Shown one piece after another: positions 22,651 through 30,802 of a DNA stretch of 35,912 nucleotides. Every line of letters starts with the position of its first letter. The stretch's first letter is position 1. The translations under genes and the position numbers were made by a program. This DNA is from JAAYZQ01 sp034428935 (GTDB lineage Bacteria; Chloroflexota; Anaerolineae; JAAYZQ01). The DNA lies in contig DAOUHB010000150.1 in the NCBI GenBank assembly GCA_034428935.1, positions 1 to 35,912 on the forward strand. The letters run 5' to 3'. The notes below the pieces were generated by a model, which saw only the letters and a list, made by a program, of their open reading frames with translations, made no database searches and was not told the origin of the DNA.

Positions 22651-24290
22651 CAGAATGGTTGCTCAGCGGGCATAACACCCAGGAGACCACCGGCGTTGCC
22701 TTTCCGGTAACCGTGACCATGACCGAGCATGGTCTGGATGCCCAGATCCGATGGTTTCTGGGCCAATTGGCCGGCGATACGTCGGACTTTGACCAACATC
22801 TCAAGCCCACCGAAGTGATCCAGGGCCGGCTGTATCTCAACATCAACTACTATGCCCGCAACATGGCGGCGGTGATGCCCTTCGATCCCGAGTCGGTGGG
22901 AGCGCCGTCGGGCCTGGTGGAGGCCGCCGTCAAGCCCCCGACGGGCCGCCTGCTGATGCTGCCCACGCGATTTCGCCGCACCTATCGTTGGGCGGCGGAC
23001 TTCTATGAGAACATCCTGCCCGATCTGGACCAGAAGCTGCGAGACTATTACTGGCAGTTGCGAGGAGGATCCCGCGACCCGCTGCCCCTCATATGGGAGC
23101 TTTTCGAGGCCGAGTTTTACAACCGGACCCGGGATGCCGACCGCGCGCATATCGTCGCGTCCCTGACCATCACGACCCTGGACGGCGTCTTGCGCCAGCG
23201 AGCGCCCCAGTTGCTCGGGCTGTTCGCCGGCCGGACCACGGCCACGTCTCTCATTGGCCAACGCATCTGGGACCTGCGCCAGACCGCCGAACGGTGTGGT
23301 GAAAACGTATGCCAGATGCTGACAGCAGGCAATGCCGATTTGAAAGCCTACGAGGCGCTCCCCGAGGCGGAGCCGCTGGTGGCCGGCGTCCGGGGCTTTT
23401 TGCAGGAGTATGGGCATCGCGGCTTTCGCTACGAGGCCGATTTTGAGACAGAGCGCCTGGCCGACCATCCCGAACACATCCTGCTGGCCGTCGCCGGGCA
23501 ACTGGCCGAAAGCGAGCCCCCCGAGGTCCGGGCTGAAGCCGCGCGCCGAATTTCGCAGCAGGCGTTGGAACGGCTGAATCCCGCCTCGCGCGCTCTCTGG
23601 CGGCGGGTCCTGTCGTGGGGCCAGAAGCTCATCTCCTGGCGGGAAGACTCCAAGAGCAATATCGCCTTGCGCCAGGCGCTCTACGGGTTGGCCGCACGCC
23701 ACCTGGCTCACTGCTACTTTCCGGAGCAGCGCGACGATGTCCTCATGTTCTACACCCTGGACGAGTTCATGAAATTCGTGCGCAGCCGGGGTGAGGAACG
23801 TGTCGAACAGGAAACCCTCGATTGGCGCCAGGCTGAGCTGGATCTGCACCTCACGCAGGCACCGCCGCCGGAGCTCATCTGGTACGATCCCGATGCCCGG
23901 CATTGGAGGCCGGCAGCGGAAGAGATCGAGCAAGCCGATATCCAGGGTTTGACCCGCTTGCAGGGCATTGCTGCCAGCGCAGGCAGCGGCCCGGCCGAGG
24001 GCATTGCCGTGGTGACGAACGACCCGCTGGAAGCGGCCAGGCGATTGTTGAGCATGAAAGAGCCGGCGGTGCTCATCACCCGGCTAACCGACCCGGCCTG
24101 GTCGGGGCTCTTCCGGGGCATGCAGGCCGTGGTCACCGAGCTGGGCGGGGTGATCTCGCACGCCGCCATCGTCGCCCGTGAGAACGGCCTGCCGGCCGTC
24201 GTCGGCATTCCAAACGTCACGCAGTTGATCCGCGACGGGCAGCGCGTCCGCGTCGACGGGGCAACGGGCCTTGTGGAGATCTCGGAATGA
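22647..24290 (+). CDS. PEP-utilising enzyme, substrate-binding plus swivelling phosphohistidine domains
   Basis: A 547-residue protein equal to the middle and C-terminal parts of rifampin phosphotransferase or PEP synthase-like enzymes. Residues 1 to about 440 are a helical substrate-binding region with many Arg and Trp; residues about 450-547 are the mobile phosphohistidine domain. The catalytic His505 is in TELGGVISHAAIVARENGLPAVVG. There is no ATP-grasp domain; that is encoded by the next gene. ATG 22647 has AAGGAGG five bases upstream and overlaps the previous stop. In such enzymes the histidine takes a phosphoryl group from ATP at the partner domain and passes it to the acceptor. This split and order match protein 1 of phenylphosphate synthase. 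Rifampin itself need not be the substrate. Confidence 0.88.
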   Translation: MTEWLLSGHNTQETTGVAFPVTVTMTEHGLDAQIRWFLGQLAGDTSDFDQHLKPTEVIQGRLYLNINYYARNMAAVMPFDPESVGAPSGLVEAAVKPPTGRLLMLPTRFRRTYRWAADFYENILPDLDQKLRDYYWQLRGGSRDPLPLIWELFEAEFYNRTRDADRAHIVASLTITTLDGVLRQRAPQLLGLFAGRTTATSLIGQRIWDLRQTAERCGENVCQMLTAGNADLKAYEALPEAEPLVAGVRGFLQEYGHRGFRYEADFETERLADHPEHILLAVAGQLAESEPPEVRAEAARRISQQALERLNPASRALWRRVLSWGQKLISWREDSKSNIALRQALYGLAARHLAHCYFPEQRDDVLMFYTLDEFMKFVRSRGEERVEQETLDWRQAELDLHLTQAPPPELIWYDPDARHWRPAAEEIEQADIQGLTRLQGIAASAGSGPAEGIAVVTNDPLEAARRLLSMKEPAVLITRLTDPAWSGLFRGMQAVVTELGGVISHAAIVARENGLPAVVGIPNVTQLIRDGQRVRVDGATGLVEISE

Positions 24291-25243
24291 TCAATATCCT
24301 GTTTACTCCCAAGGACGGTGAAGGGCCCCAGATCCCGCCGGCGGCGGTGGTCGGCGGCAAAGGGCGCGGGTTGTACTGGCTGGCCCGCGAGAAGTTCCCT
24401 ACCCCTCCCACCTGGGTGTTTAGCACCGTTGCCTTTGACCTCATCGTCAAGAAGGTGGGGCTGGAGGAGCCGCTGACCACCATTGAACAGGTCACCTCCA
24501 ACCTACCCGGCGATTGGGCGGAGGGGTTGCGGGCGCTAAACGCCGTGGAACCCCAACGAGTGGCCGTGGTCAAGGCGCTGGAACAGGCCGAGATGGTGGC
24601 GGTCATCGCCACCGAGCTGACCGAGCTCCCCTTGAGACCGGGCCAGTGGGCGGTACGTTCTTCGGCCACGGTGGAGGACAGCCCCCAGCATAGCTTTGCC
24701 GGGCAGTTTCGTTCTCTTCTCTCGGTGCCCAGGAAGGACCTGTGGGGAGCTATGTGCAAGGTGTGGGCCTCGAACTATAGCCGCGAGGCACTCCTGTACT
24801 GTGCCCAGGTGGCAAGTCCCTTGCCGCGCATGGCTGTCGTCCTGCAGCCCATGGAACCCCTCACCGCCAGGGACCGCTCTGGCGTGGCCTTCAGCTATTC
24901 TCCGGCACCCTCGCTGCCGGGTGTGCTGATCCAGGCCTCGTTCGGCAGTGGGCAGGTCGTGGTGGGTGGCCGCGGCGGCGACCTGTACGGCGTGCGGGGA
25001 AAGAAAGTGCAAGTCCAGCCCATGCCCCCGGATCAAATTCGGGTCACCGGCCCGGAAGGTGACACCGTGCCCCAGGAACCCCCGCCGGGCCTGGCCCTGA
25101 CGGAAGAGGAAGCCAGGGAGCTGGCAGCCCTGATAACTGCGGTGGCCAAGAAGTGGGGCAATCCGGTGAACATCGAGTTCGTGTGGCGGGCCGGGAAAAA
25201 GCCGAGCCTGGTGCAGGTGCGTTCGGTCGCGGCGTTGCAATAG
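24287..25243 (+). CDS. ATP-grasp subunit of a split PEP-synthase-like dikinase (PPDK_N)
   Basis: A 318-residue protein equal to the N-terminal ATP-binding domain of PEP synthase, pyruvate phosphate dikinase and rifampin phosphotransferase. The motifs run in order: VVGGKGRGLYWL near residue 22, WAVRSSATVEDS near residue 123, SFAGQFRS near residue 138, a MAVVLQPMEPLTARDRSGVA block near residue 183, and the C-terminal VNIEFVW and LVQVRSV, which correspond to DIEW and QxRP. It stops there and has no histidine domain, which lies in the preceding gene. The ATG overlaps that gene's stop by four bases, so equal synthesis of both subunits is likely. It would phosphorylate His505 of its partner with ATP, giving AMP and phosphate as in the family. 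Confidence 0.88.
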   Translation: MINILFTPKDGEGPQIPPAAVVGGKGRGLYWLAREKFPTPPTWVFSTVAFDLIVKKVGLEEPLTTIEQVTSNLPGDWAEGLRALNAVEPQRVAVVKALEQAEMVAVIATELTELPLRPGQWAVRSSATVEDSPQHSFAGQFRSLLSVPRKDLWGAMCKVWASNYSREALLYCAQVASPLPRMAVVLQPMEPLTARDRSGVAFSYSPAPSLPGVLIQASFGSGQVVVGGRGGDLYGVRGKKVQVQPMPPDQIRVTGPEGDTVPQEPPPGLALTEEEARELAALITAVAKKWGNPVNIEFVWRAGKKPSLVQVRSVAALQ

Positions 25244-25261
25244 GCCGGTCCTTCGCCGGCC
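25243..25261 (+). terminator. Hairpin overlapping the end of the phosphotransferase operon
   Basis: GGCCGG (25243-25248) pairs with CCGGCC (25256-25261) around a seven-base loop, followed by GGCCCGTTGTTT. It begins at the last base of the stop codon. It is a short stem with only a broken T-tract, so a weak terminator at best. Confidence 0.4.
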
Positions 25262-25362
25262 GGCCCGTTGTTTGCGGATATTATACGAATAATCCCCGTC
25301 TGTCAAGCGAGACGGTCTGCCCGCAGCAATTCCAAACACAGCTCGGGTTTGGTCCCCTTGCT

Positions 25363-25388
25363 ACCGCCAGATCGTCAGATCTGGCGGT
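25363..25388 (+). terminator. Likely terminator hairpin downstream of the phosphotransferase operon
   Basis: ACCGCCAGAT (25363-25372) pairs perfectly with ATCTGGCGGT (25379-25388) around a six-base loop, followed by TTCCGTT. The ten-pair stem and short T-containing tail fit a moderate intrinsic terminator. Confidence 0.55.
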
Positions 25389-25514
25389 TTCCGTTCGGGT
25401 CCGGCGATCCAGGCCGATCATGTGAGCAGACGTGCTGTGAACATTAGCGAACCCTATGCTGCAACCCGGGCAGGCGGCAGGATCCACCGTGGCAAAGTCC
25501 TGGTAGTTATCAAG

Positions 25515-25542
25515 TTGACATTCCAACAATGTGGTGTATAAT
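25515..25542 (+). promoter_or_regulatory. Consensus promoter and possible operator of the Phd/VapC module
   Basis: Consensus TTGACA (25515-25520), 16 bases, consensus TATAAT (25537-25542). Between the boxes lies the inverted repeat ACATT-CCAAC-AATGT (25518-25532), a natural site for autorepression by the antitoxin-toxin complex. The leader to ATG 25579 would be about 30 bases. Confidence 0.82.
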
Positions 25543-25578
25543 TGTCTATGTTAGATGTCTATTGCGAGGGGTGTCTGT

Positions 25579-25830
25579 ATGCTGGTATCAATAACAGAAG
25601 CACACAATCGACTTTCTCATTGGTTGGAAAAGGTTCCAGATCAACCTATTATGATTACGCGCCGGGGAAAAACTGTCGGGGTTCTGGTCTCGCCAGAAGA
25701 GTACGAGCGTCTGCGCCAGGTTCAAGCCTACCTGCAAATGTTGCGGCTTTCCCGCTCGCTGGAAGATGCTGATGTGACAGCGCGGGAACTGTTTGTGGCA
25801 TCGAGAGACGAGCTGGAACGCCGCCGATGA
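25579..25830 (+). CDS. Phd/YefM-family antitoxin
   Basis: An 83-residue antitoxin that would bind and neutralise the PIN toxin encoded next and repress their promoter. The N-terminus MLVSITEAHNRLSHWLEKV and the strand IMITRRGKTVGVLVSPEEYERL are the standard Phd/YefM fold; the C-terminal helices (RSLEDADVTARELF) would wrap the toxin. ATG 25579 fits the family start and has GAGGGG upstream. An ATG at 25555 would leave almost no leader after the promoter and adds non-family residues, so it is less likely. It overlaps the toxin gene by four bases (ATGA). Confidence 0.88.
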   Translation: MLVSITEAHNRLSHWLEKVPDQPIMITRRGKTVGVLVSPEEYERLRQVQAYLQMLRLSRSLEDADVTARELFVASRDELERRR

Positions 25831-26249
25831 TAGTGGACGCAAGTGTTATACTCGGTGCATTCTTCCCAGACGAGGCACAGGCTCAGGCCCAGGCATTGAT
25901 CCGCGATCACGTAATTGGACAGGTGCAACTGGCAGCACCTACTTTGCTCTTGTATGAGCTGACCAATGCTGTCTTGCAGGCCAGGCGCCGGGGACGAATC
26001 AGCGACGAGCAGGCGGACGACATCCTGTCTTCGTTCGAAGGGCTTGGGATTGCCCTGGAACCGGTGACGTGGCAACAGATGCTACCCCTGGCTGTTCGTT
26101 TCGACCGATCTGCCTACGATGCGGCCTATCTGGCCCTTGCTCAAGTGACTGAACAGCGCTTGATCACGGGTGACTCGCGCATGTACAACGCTGTCCGCGA
26201 ACACCTGGACTATGTCGATTGGATCGGAGACTATCCCAGGGCTGAGTAA
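25827..26249 (+). CDS. vapC: VapC-family PIN-domain ribonuclease toxin
   Basis: A 140-residue PIN-domain toxin, predicted to cut RNA with magnesium when not bound by its antitoxin. The four acidic residues of the active site are visible: Asp4 (IVDASV), Glu44 (LLLYELTNA), Asp98 (SAYDAAYLALA) and Asp116 (LITGDSRMY). The length and order are normal for VapC, so the toxin looks intact. It pairs with a Phd/YefM-type antitoxin, a common VapBC arrangement. No terminator is clear downstream. The RNA target cannot be read from sequence. Confidence 0.9.
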   Translation: MIVDASVILGAFFPDEAQAQAQALIRDHVIGQVQLAAPTLLLYELTNAVLQARRRGRISDEQADDILSSFEGLGIALEPVTWQQMLPLAVRFDRSAYDAAYLALAQVTEQRLITGDSRMYNAVREHLDYVDWIGDYPRAE

Positions 26250-26381
26250 ACCCGGCTCTCCGTTGTGACCCGTCGCTTGTTGCGTCTCCAATCGGCGGCT
26301 GCCGAAACTGCTGCGCTCAAGCTTGCCGCACGATGACAACTTGGCCACACCCCAATGAATTGAGCACCATTCAGAGACCTG

Positions 26382-28433
26382 CTATGGTGCGTACGCTCTC
26401 AACACAAGTGGCAGGTATGAAGAATAATCAGCAGAGAAGAGAGCTGTGACAATGCGGTCCTGATCCATAGTCAAAATACATGCGCTTGGGCCGCTGCACG
26501 CGCCCTCCCAACCCACAAACGACCATCCGCCTGTAGCCGTGGCAGTCAGTGTGACATCAGTTCCCACAGCATAGCCAACGCTACAGTCCTCAGTGCAATC
26601 GAGGACGCCTGAATCGTCGGTCACCCGGCCTCCGCCGCGGACATGGACTGTGAGCATCGCGCTGGATTGTCGTTCGATGGCACCCACGTCACAATACGCG
26701 TGGCCGCTACCGCCGTCCACATGACGCACAAATCCTCGCTGATCATCGGTGAGCGGATCACCGCTGGTATCTGTACAACCACCGGGATTGCCGGCATCCA
26801 CGGCCGGGCTATCCACCCGCGGTTCGTGGGTCTCTGTCGGACCGCCGTATGCGCCCAGCGCTGCCAGCTGGGGATCTTGGCCATGGATATTCCCCACTGT
26901 CGTCCCCGCGCCCGCGTCATCGTCTATGGAGCACAGGGTTGTGTTCTCGACCAGGTTATATCCATACGAATGCAACGCCGCCATCGTAGCGCAATCGGGG
27001 CCGTTGGCGCTAGCGGCATTGTTGGCGACGATGGTGTTTTTGAAGAGGAACTCGCCCTCGTTGTTGATCCCACCTCCGTAGCCACCATAACTACCCGTCT
27101 GGTTTTCAACGATCGTGACGTTCGCCAGCTTTACCGTACCCTGGTAATTGTCCACACCACCGCCGTAGCCGCTGTGGTTCCCCGCTCCTCCGCCACCTGC
27201 CTCGCCCGTCCTGTTGCCGCTGATGGTGCTGTTGATCACGACGAAGGTGCCACCATAGCTCTCCAATCCGCCACCGTAGCCTCCGTAACCATCGCTGCCG
27301 CTCCCGCCGTTTCCACCGTTCCCGGCGACGTTCCCGCTGACGGTGCTGTGCTTCAAGAAAGTCGACGTTTCATAGTTGACGATGGCTCCGCCACTGCCCC
27401 CCTCTCCGCCGTTGATACTCCCTTGGCCGCCGTCACCGGCCCGGTTCCCGGAGAATGTGCTCTCAAAGATAGAGAGGCCGCCCCTCTGATTGACAACAGC
27501 TCCTCCCCAGCCACCGCGCCCACCGTCTTGATTGCCTGTTGCCCCATCGCCAGCTTGATTCTCGACAAACGTAGTTCGGGTAATCTCGAGGGTTCCTTGA
27601 AGGAGGTAAATAGCTCCACCCCAGCCGCCACGGCCACCGTCACCCTCGAGAGCGTCCCCGCCATTACCCGCGTAGTTGCTGACGAAGGAGCAGTTCTCCA
27701 GCGTGACGAATCCGTTTTGAATGTTGATCGCCCCGCCGTTGCCGCCGCGCGTCCCTGCTACGTCATGTCCGCCGTGGTTATTGGAGAACGTACAGTTGTT
27801 GAGCACCGTGTAGTTCGCTTCAATCTGTAGGGCGCCGCCATGACCGCCGGTGCGACTTGGGCTGTCATCCCCGGCCCGGTTATCCCGGAGCGTACAGTTG
27901 TTCATCGTCAGATTGCCCGCGATATTTCGAATCGCGCCACCGTTGCTGTTGGTGAGGGGACCATCAGGGGCGTGCCCATTGGCAATGGTAAGATCGTTGA
28001 TCACCAAATCTCCTGTTGTGATATAGAATACCCTGTCGGTGTCATTACCGTCGATGATCGTCTGCTCCTGCCCGGCCCCATTAATCGTGATGTCGCCTCC
28101 CATAATCTCCAGATCGCCCGTCTGTGACAATACGTACGTCCCGGCCGGCACATTGATGATCCACTCACTGGCTGTTCCGTACGTCAGCTCAATAGCGCCG
28201 GCTAGACTACAGTCGTTTGGGGCAGCAGTACATGCCTGGTACTGGGTAGCCGCGCTATCAATTGTAGTATCGACGTCCAACGTCGTTGCAGCCCAGGCAT
28301 CGGAATGGGCCAGACCACTTTCTAATGGGGCCGCTAGTGCGAGTGCGGAAGGGATGCCTCCAAATAAGCAGAAAACAAGTGCTGTACTCGAGATCAGGAC
28401 TGGCGTTATCATTGTGAACAGTCGCTTCGTCAT
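26382..28433 (-). CDS. Secreted glycine-rich parallel beta-helix protein (choice-of-anchor Q type)
   Basis: A 683-residue exported surface protein. A signal peptide covers about the first 35 residues. Residues about 50-460 are a parallel beta-helix made of imperfect repeats in which an NCTFSNN/STFSGNRAG strand unit alternates with GGxGGxGGAI turns. Next comes a choice-of-anchor Q-like block (FKNTIVANN, GYNLVENT, GAYGGPTETH, DSPAVDAGNP, CDVGAIE), then an InlB-like beta repeat (WSFVGWEGACSG) with paired cysteines. The C-terminus reads SSYLPLVLRAYAP, a motif also found in the DUF11 protein of this window. ATG 28433 follows GAGGAGGAATGG. It may bind polysaccharide or mediate adhesion; no catalytic residues are evident. 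It lies between two toxin-antitoxin modules. Confidence 0.82.
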   Translation of the reverse strand: MTKRLFTMITPVLISSTALVFCLFGGIPSALALAAPLESGLAHSDAWAATTLDVDTTIDSAATQYQACTAAPNDCSLAGAIELTYGTASEWIINVPAGTYVLSQTGDLEIMGGDITINGAGQEQTIIDGNDTDRVFYITTGDLVINDLTIANGHAPDGPLTNSNGGAIRNIAGNLTMNNCTLRDNRAGDDSPSRTGGHGGALQIEANYTVLNNCTFSNNHGGHDVAGTRGGNGGAINIQNGFVTLENCSFVSNYAGNGGDALEGDGGRGGWGGAIYLLQGTLEITRTTFVENQAGDGATGNQDGGRGGWGGAVVNQRGGLSIFESTFSGNRAGDGGQGSINGGEGGSGGAIVNYETSTFLKHSTVSGNVAGNGGNGGSGSDGYGGYGGGLESYGGTFVVINSTISGNRTGEAGGGGAGNHSGYGGGVDNYQGTVKLANVTIVENQTGSYGGYGGGINNEGEFLFKNTIVANNAASANGPDCATMAALHSYGYNLVENTTLCSIDDDAGAGTTVGNIHGQDPQLAALGAYGGPTETHEPRVDSPAVDAGNPGGCTDTSGDPLTDDQRGFVRHVDGGSGHAYCDVGAIERQSSAMLTVHVRGGGRVTDDSGVLDCTEDCSVGYAVGTDVTLTATATGGWSFVGWEGACSGPSACILTMDQDRIVTALFSADYSSYLPLVLRAYAP

Positions 28434-28736
28434 TCCATTCCTCCTCGTATGATATGGTGCTTTGGGTCAGTTCACGATCGCCGAACAAGGAAGTGCCAAC
28501 GCGATATCGAATGGCATCCGGTGAGATACTTGAGAAAAGTAAGCAAGAGCCCAGGCGTGCCAGCCGCCCTCAGTATATCACAGAATTCCCGATCCGCAAA
28601 ATATCACTTTACTCCCATGGATACAGGCGCGATGGATCTGCTTGTTGGCTACTACAGTTCGGATTTCATCCAACCTTTTCTGCAGTGCCGCCTCCATTCT
28701 TGCAACTGTGTCTTGAGAAGGAATCGGGTCCGTTGC
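28434..28736. other. 303-bp intergenic segment
   Basis: Beyond a possible extended -10 promoter for the beta-helix gene (28572-28600) I see no gene, repeat or terminator. The stretch is clearly richer in A and T than most of the window. Open frames crossing it have no family features. Confidence 0.55.
28572..28600 (-). promoter_or_regulatory. Possible extended -10 promoter for the beta-helix gene
   Basis: On the minus strand a poor -35 (TTTGCG, 28600-28595), 17 bases ending in TGA, then TATACT (28577-28572). TGN next to the -10 gives an extended -10 element, which can offset a weak -35. Confidence 0.38.
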
Positions 28737-29813
28737 CTACGGGTCGCGCACACAACGATAACTGTGGCGGGGATTGCCACCTGTCTTGTACGCGGTATTT
28801 ACCCAACCATTGTACGACACAAAATAGGCTTCGCGGTCGTTGTATTCCTCCGCAGCCCAGTAATAGATGGGATCCAGATCGGGCGCCCAGAGGGGTGTTT
28901 CTTTGTCGGGCAAGATCTCGCACTCCATTCGGTCATGGCCTTCGCCGCCCCATATACAGCCAGCATTCACTCCGTGCCGGGCAAACGAACGCGCGTAATC
29001 GTCCACCGTGGGCATCCGCCAGATGTTCTGCGGGGTGGGTGCCAGGGTCAGGCCATCCTCGCTGAGATAGAGGCACACGTTATAGCTCTCCATCTCTTCC
29101 GCCGAGGCATATACGCCCATTCTTGGGTCATGGCCCGGCTTGTCGCCCATACCGACGGGGGGAAGACCATACAGGGCGATCATGTTCCATGAGGGAAAGC
29201 CGCCATAATCCTGCCTCCAGTTCCAGCCGGGACCTTCGGGTGCCCAGACGAGGGTGACGCCGTTCCCTTCGATGAGCCTGGCCCCACGGTCACGATCGTC
29301 GACGCGAGTGAGAACAATGGGCAGAGACTGAATCGACCAACCGATCAGAATCAGGAGCGGTGGACCGACGGCCAGGAGGTACCAGATGTTGCGGCGCCAC
29401 CATTTTGAGTGAGGAACCCAGCCTTGAGCAATCCGCCGCTTCTGGTTGCGCGCTTCGACCAGCAAGAGAACGCCGAGGAAAACCAACGGTCCACTGACCA
29501 TGAACCCCGCCAGATCGCGGCCCATCGTCAGTTTCCCATCTACAAAGCTGATGTCGAGAAAAGAGAGCGTGAACAGTCCGCCCAGGACAATGATCAGCCA
29601 GCCGCCGACCTGCGGCCATTTTATCCCGACCAGGGTCAGGATCAGGAACGCCGTACCGGGAATCAGGTAGATCAGCCGAATGTAGAACGGGCCCCACCAC
29701 CCTTCGTGGTACATCTCACCGACACTCCACATGCACCAGAAGGAGGTGATTACGATGAGGAGAATTTTTCCGATCCAACCGGCGGTGCAATCGTTGAAAA
29801 TCTTTTTGATCAT
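28737..29813 (-). CDS. Membrane protein with Lcl/DUF1566-like C-terminal domain
   Basis: A 358-residue protein. Five hydrophobic helices lie in the first 170 residues (near 15-33, 47-65, 70-88, 107-122 and 145-164), followed by a soluble part. The soluble part has IWRMPTVDDYARSF near residue 265, then paired cysteines, YYWAAEEYND, AYFVSYNGWVN and the ending SYRCVRDP. This WRxPT...YW...RCVR pattern is that of Lcl C-terminal/DUF1566 domains, which are C-type-lectin-like and often bind collagen, glycans or phage/host ligands. The fusion of a multi-helix membrane part with this domain is not one I know. ATG 29813 has GGAG five bases upstream. No close functional partner is seen. Confidence 0.68.
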   Translation of the reverse strand: MIKKIFNDCTAGWIGKILLIVITSFWCMWSVGEMYHEGWWGPFYIRLIYLIPGTAFLILTLVGIKWPQVGGWLIIVLGGLFTLSFLDISFVDGKLTMGRDLAGFMVSGPLVFLGVLLLVEARNQKRRIAQGWVPHSKWWRRNIWYLLAVGPPLLILIGWSIQSLPIVLTRVDDRDRGARLIEGNGVTLVWAPEGPGWNWRQDYGGFPSWNMIALYGLPPVGMGDKPGHDPRMGVYASAEEMESYNVCLYLSEDGLTLAPTPQNIWRMPTVDDYARSFARHGVNAGCIWGGEGHDRMECEILPDKETPLWAPDLDPIYYWAAEEYNDREAYFVSYNGWVNTAYKTGGNPRHSYRCVRDP

Positions 29814-30093
29814 GGTGGCTCCACTCTCAAGCCAACCCCTGTTTCAGTGCTTCCGAACGGTTTCAAATCACCGTTCCTCCCGCGCGCAGGAATAACCGAA
29901 CTGCAGACTGCCGTGGTTGATTCAGCCACATCAGGAGGGAGCCCGCTCGCCTCACTTCACTGCTTTTGACGTGCAATATCGGCCGCCTTGACTTCCGGAT
30001 ACGGCGCAGTTGGTGATACCACGGCTTGTGGCGAGACGAAAGATGGCCTAGTTGGGCGGTAGTACCTTGCCGGTGCGGATCGATGTGTTCGCG

Positions 30094-30447
30094 CTAGCTT
30101 CGAATCCGAACGCGCTTCTCGTCTACAATCCACAGTTGCCGGTCGAGCTGTTCTTGACCAAGCAACTTTATTAAACGCGTGAGTACTTCCAAGACGTGAG
30201 GCTTGTCCTGTTGCCTCAAGCGGAGCACGATCAGTCCCGGGAATTTGGCAGGAGGATAAGCCCGGATATCTGCAAAGTCCATGTCCAGGGTTACCAGGAT
30301 CCGGCCCTCGCGCTGGCACAGATCTGCCAATTGTGCGTCGGGGCTTCCACCATACTTTTGTTCCAAAACCGTGGCTGCATCGTGCCCCGCCTGGCGGAGT
30401 GCCTCGGCTGCTTCAAGCGGCAGATTCTCGTCAACCTTGAATCTCAT
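30094..30447 (-). CDS. DUF5615 PIN-like toxin
   Basis: A 117-residue PIN-like protein of the DUF5615 (Mut7-C-related) group, the probable toxin of a DUF433/DUF5615 toxin-antitoxin pair. Seen motifs are the N-terminal KVDENLP (Asp6, Glu7, Asn8), LRQAGHDAATV, and ILVTLDMDFADIRAYPP (Asp55, Asp57), followed by the GLIVLRLRQQD strand. These acidic residues are the presumed ribonuclease site. It overlaps the upstream antitoxin gene by four bases (ATGA). The length is normal for the family and the frame is intact. Confidence 0.88.
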   Translation of the reverse strand: MRFKVDENLPLEAAEALRQAGHDAATVLEQKYGGSPDAQLADLCQREGRILVTLDMDFADIRAYPPAKFPGLIVLRLRQQDKPHVLEVLTRLIKLLGQEQLDRQLWIVDEKRVRIRS

Positions 30448-30683
30448 GCTGGCACAGTAGCCGGCATAGCCACTACACGTTCACGTCCAAGCTCGGCGGC
30501 GTATGCAATAGTTGCCCGGACATCCTCTTCGTTGAGAGATGGATAGCTGCGGACGATCTCTTGTGGCGTTAAACCGGCAGCCAGGTTGTCAAGCACGACC
30601 GATACCATGATGCGTGTTCCCTTGATGCACGCCTTTCCATGGCAGACGGCTGGATCAACGATGATGTGATCTTGCCATCTCAT
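30444..30683 (-). CDS. DUF433 (VapB45-like) antitoxin
   Basis: A 79-residue DUF433 protein, a small helix-turn-helix-like antitoxin. The pattern IIVDPAVCHGKACIKGTRIMV, then VVLDNLAAGLTPQEIVRSYPSL and VRATIAYAAE, is diagnostic. ATG 30683 is preceded by GAGGAGGT. A good promoter lies at 30722-30750. It is first in a two-gene operon with the DUF5615 toxin and probably represses its own promoter. Confidence 0.9.
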   Translation of the reverse strand: MRWQDHIIVDPAVCHGKACIKGTRIMVSVVLDNLAAGLTPQEIVRSYPSLNEEDVRATIAYAAELGRERVVAMPATVPA

Positions 30684-30721
30684 GCTTTACCTCCTCACGA
30701 ATCCTTTGAACTACCACAGAT

Positions 30722-30750
30722 ATTATGCACTCGAAATCGCTTGCTGTCAA
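30722..30750 (-). promoter_or_regulatory. Sigma-70-type promoter of the DUF433/DUF5615 module
   Basis: On the minus strand consensus TTGACA (30750-30745), 17 bases, CATAAT (30727-30722). The leader to ATG 30683 would be about 30 bases. Confidence 0.75.
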
Positions 30751-30802
30751 GCAGCGTCAATTGCCACTGGTGAGCTGACTAATCCCGGGCAAGTCTCGCA
30801 CA

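Larger units (their letters stand above)
25244..25578. other. 335-bp intergenic segment
   Basis: It contains two hairpins after the phosphotransferase operon (25243-25261 and 25363-25388) and the promoter and possible operator of the toxin-antitoxin pair (25515-25542). No other gene is seen. Base composition becomes more AT-rich here than in the upstream operon. Confidence 0.65.

Noticed and set aside
22647..24290. Calling this gene a rifampin phosphotransferase outright
   Set aside because: The histidine domain matches, but the ATP domain is a separate gene and the order differs, so the acceptor cannot be taken to be rifampin.
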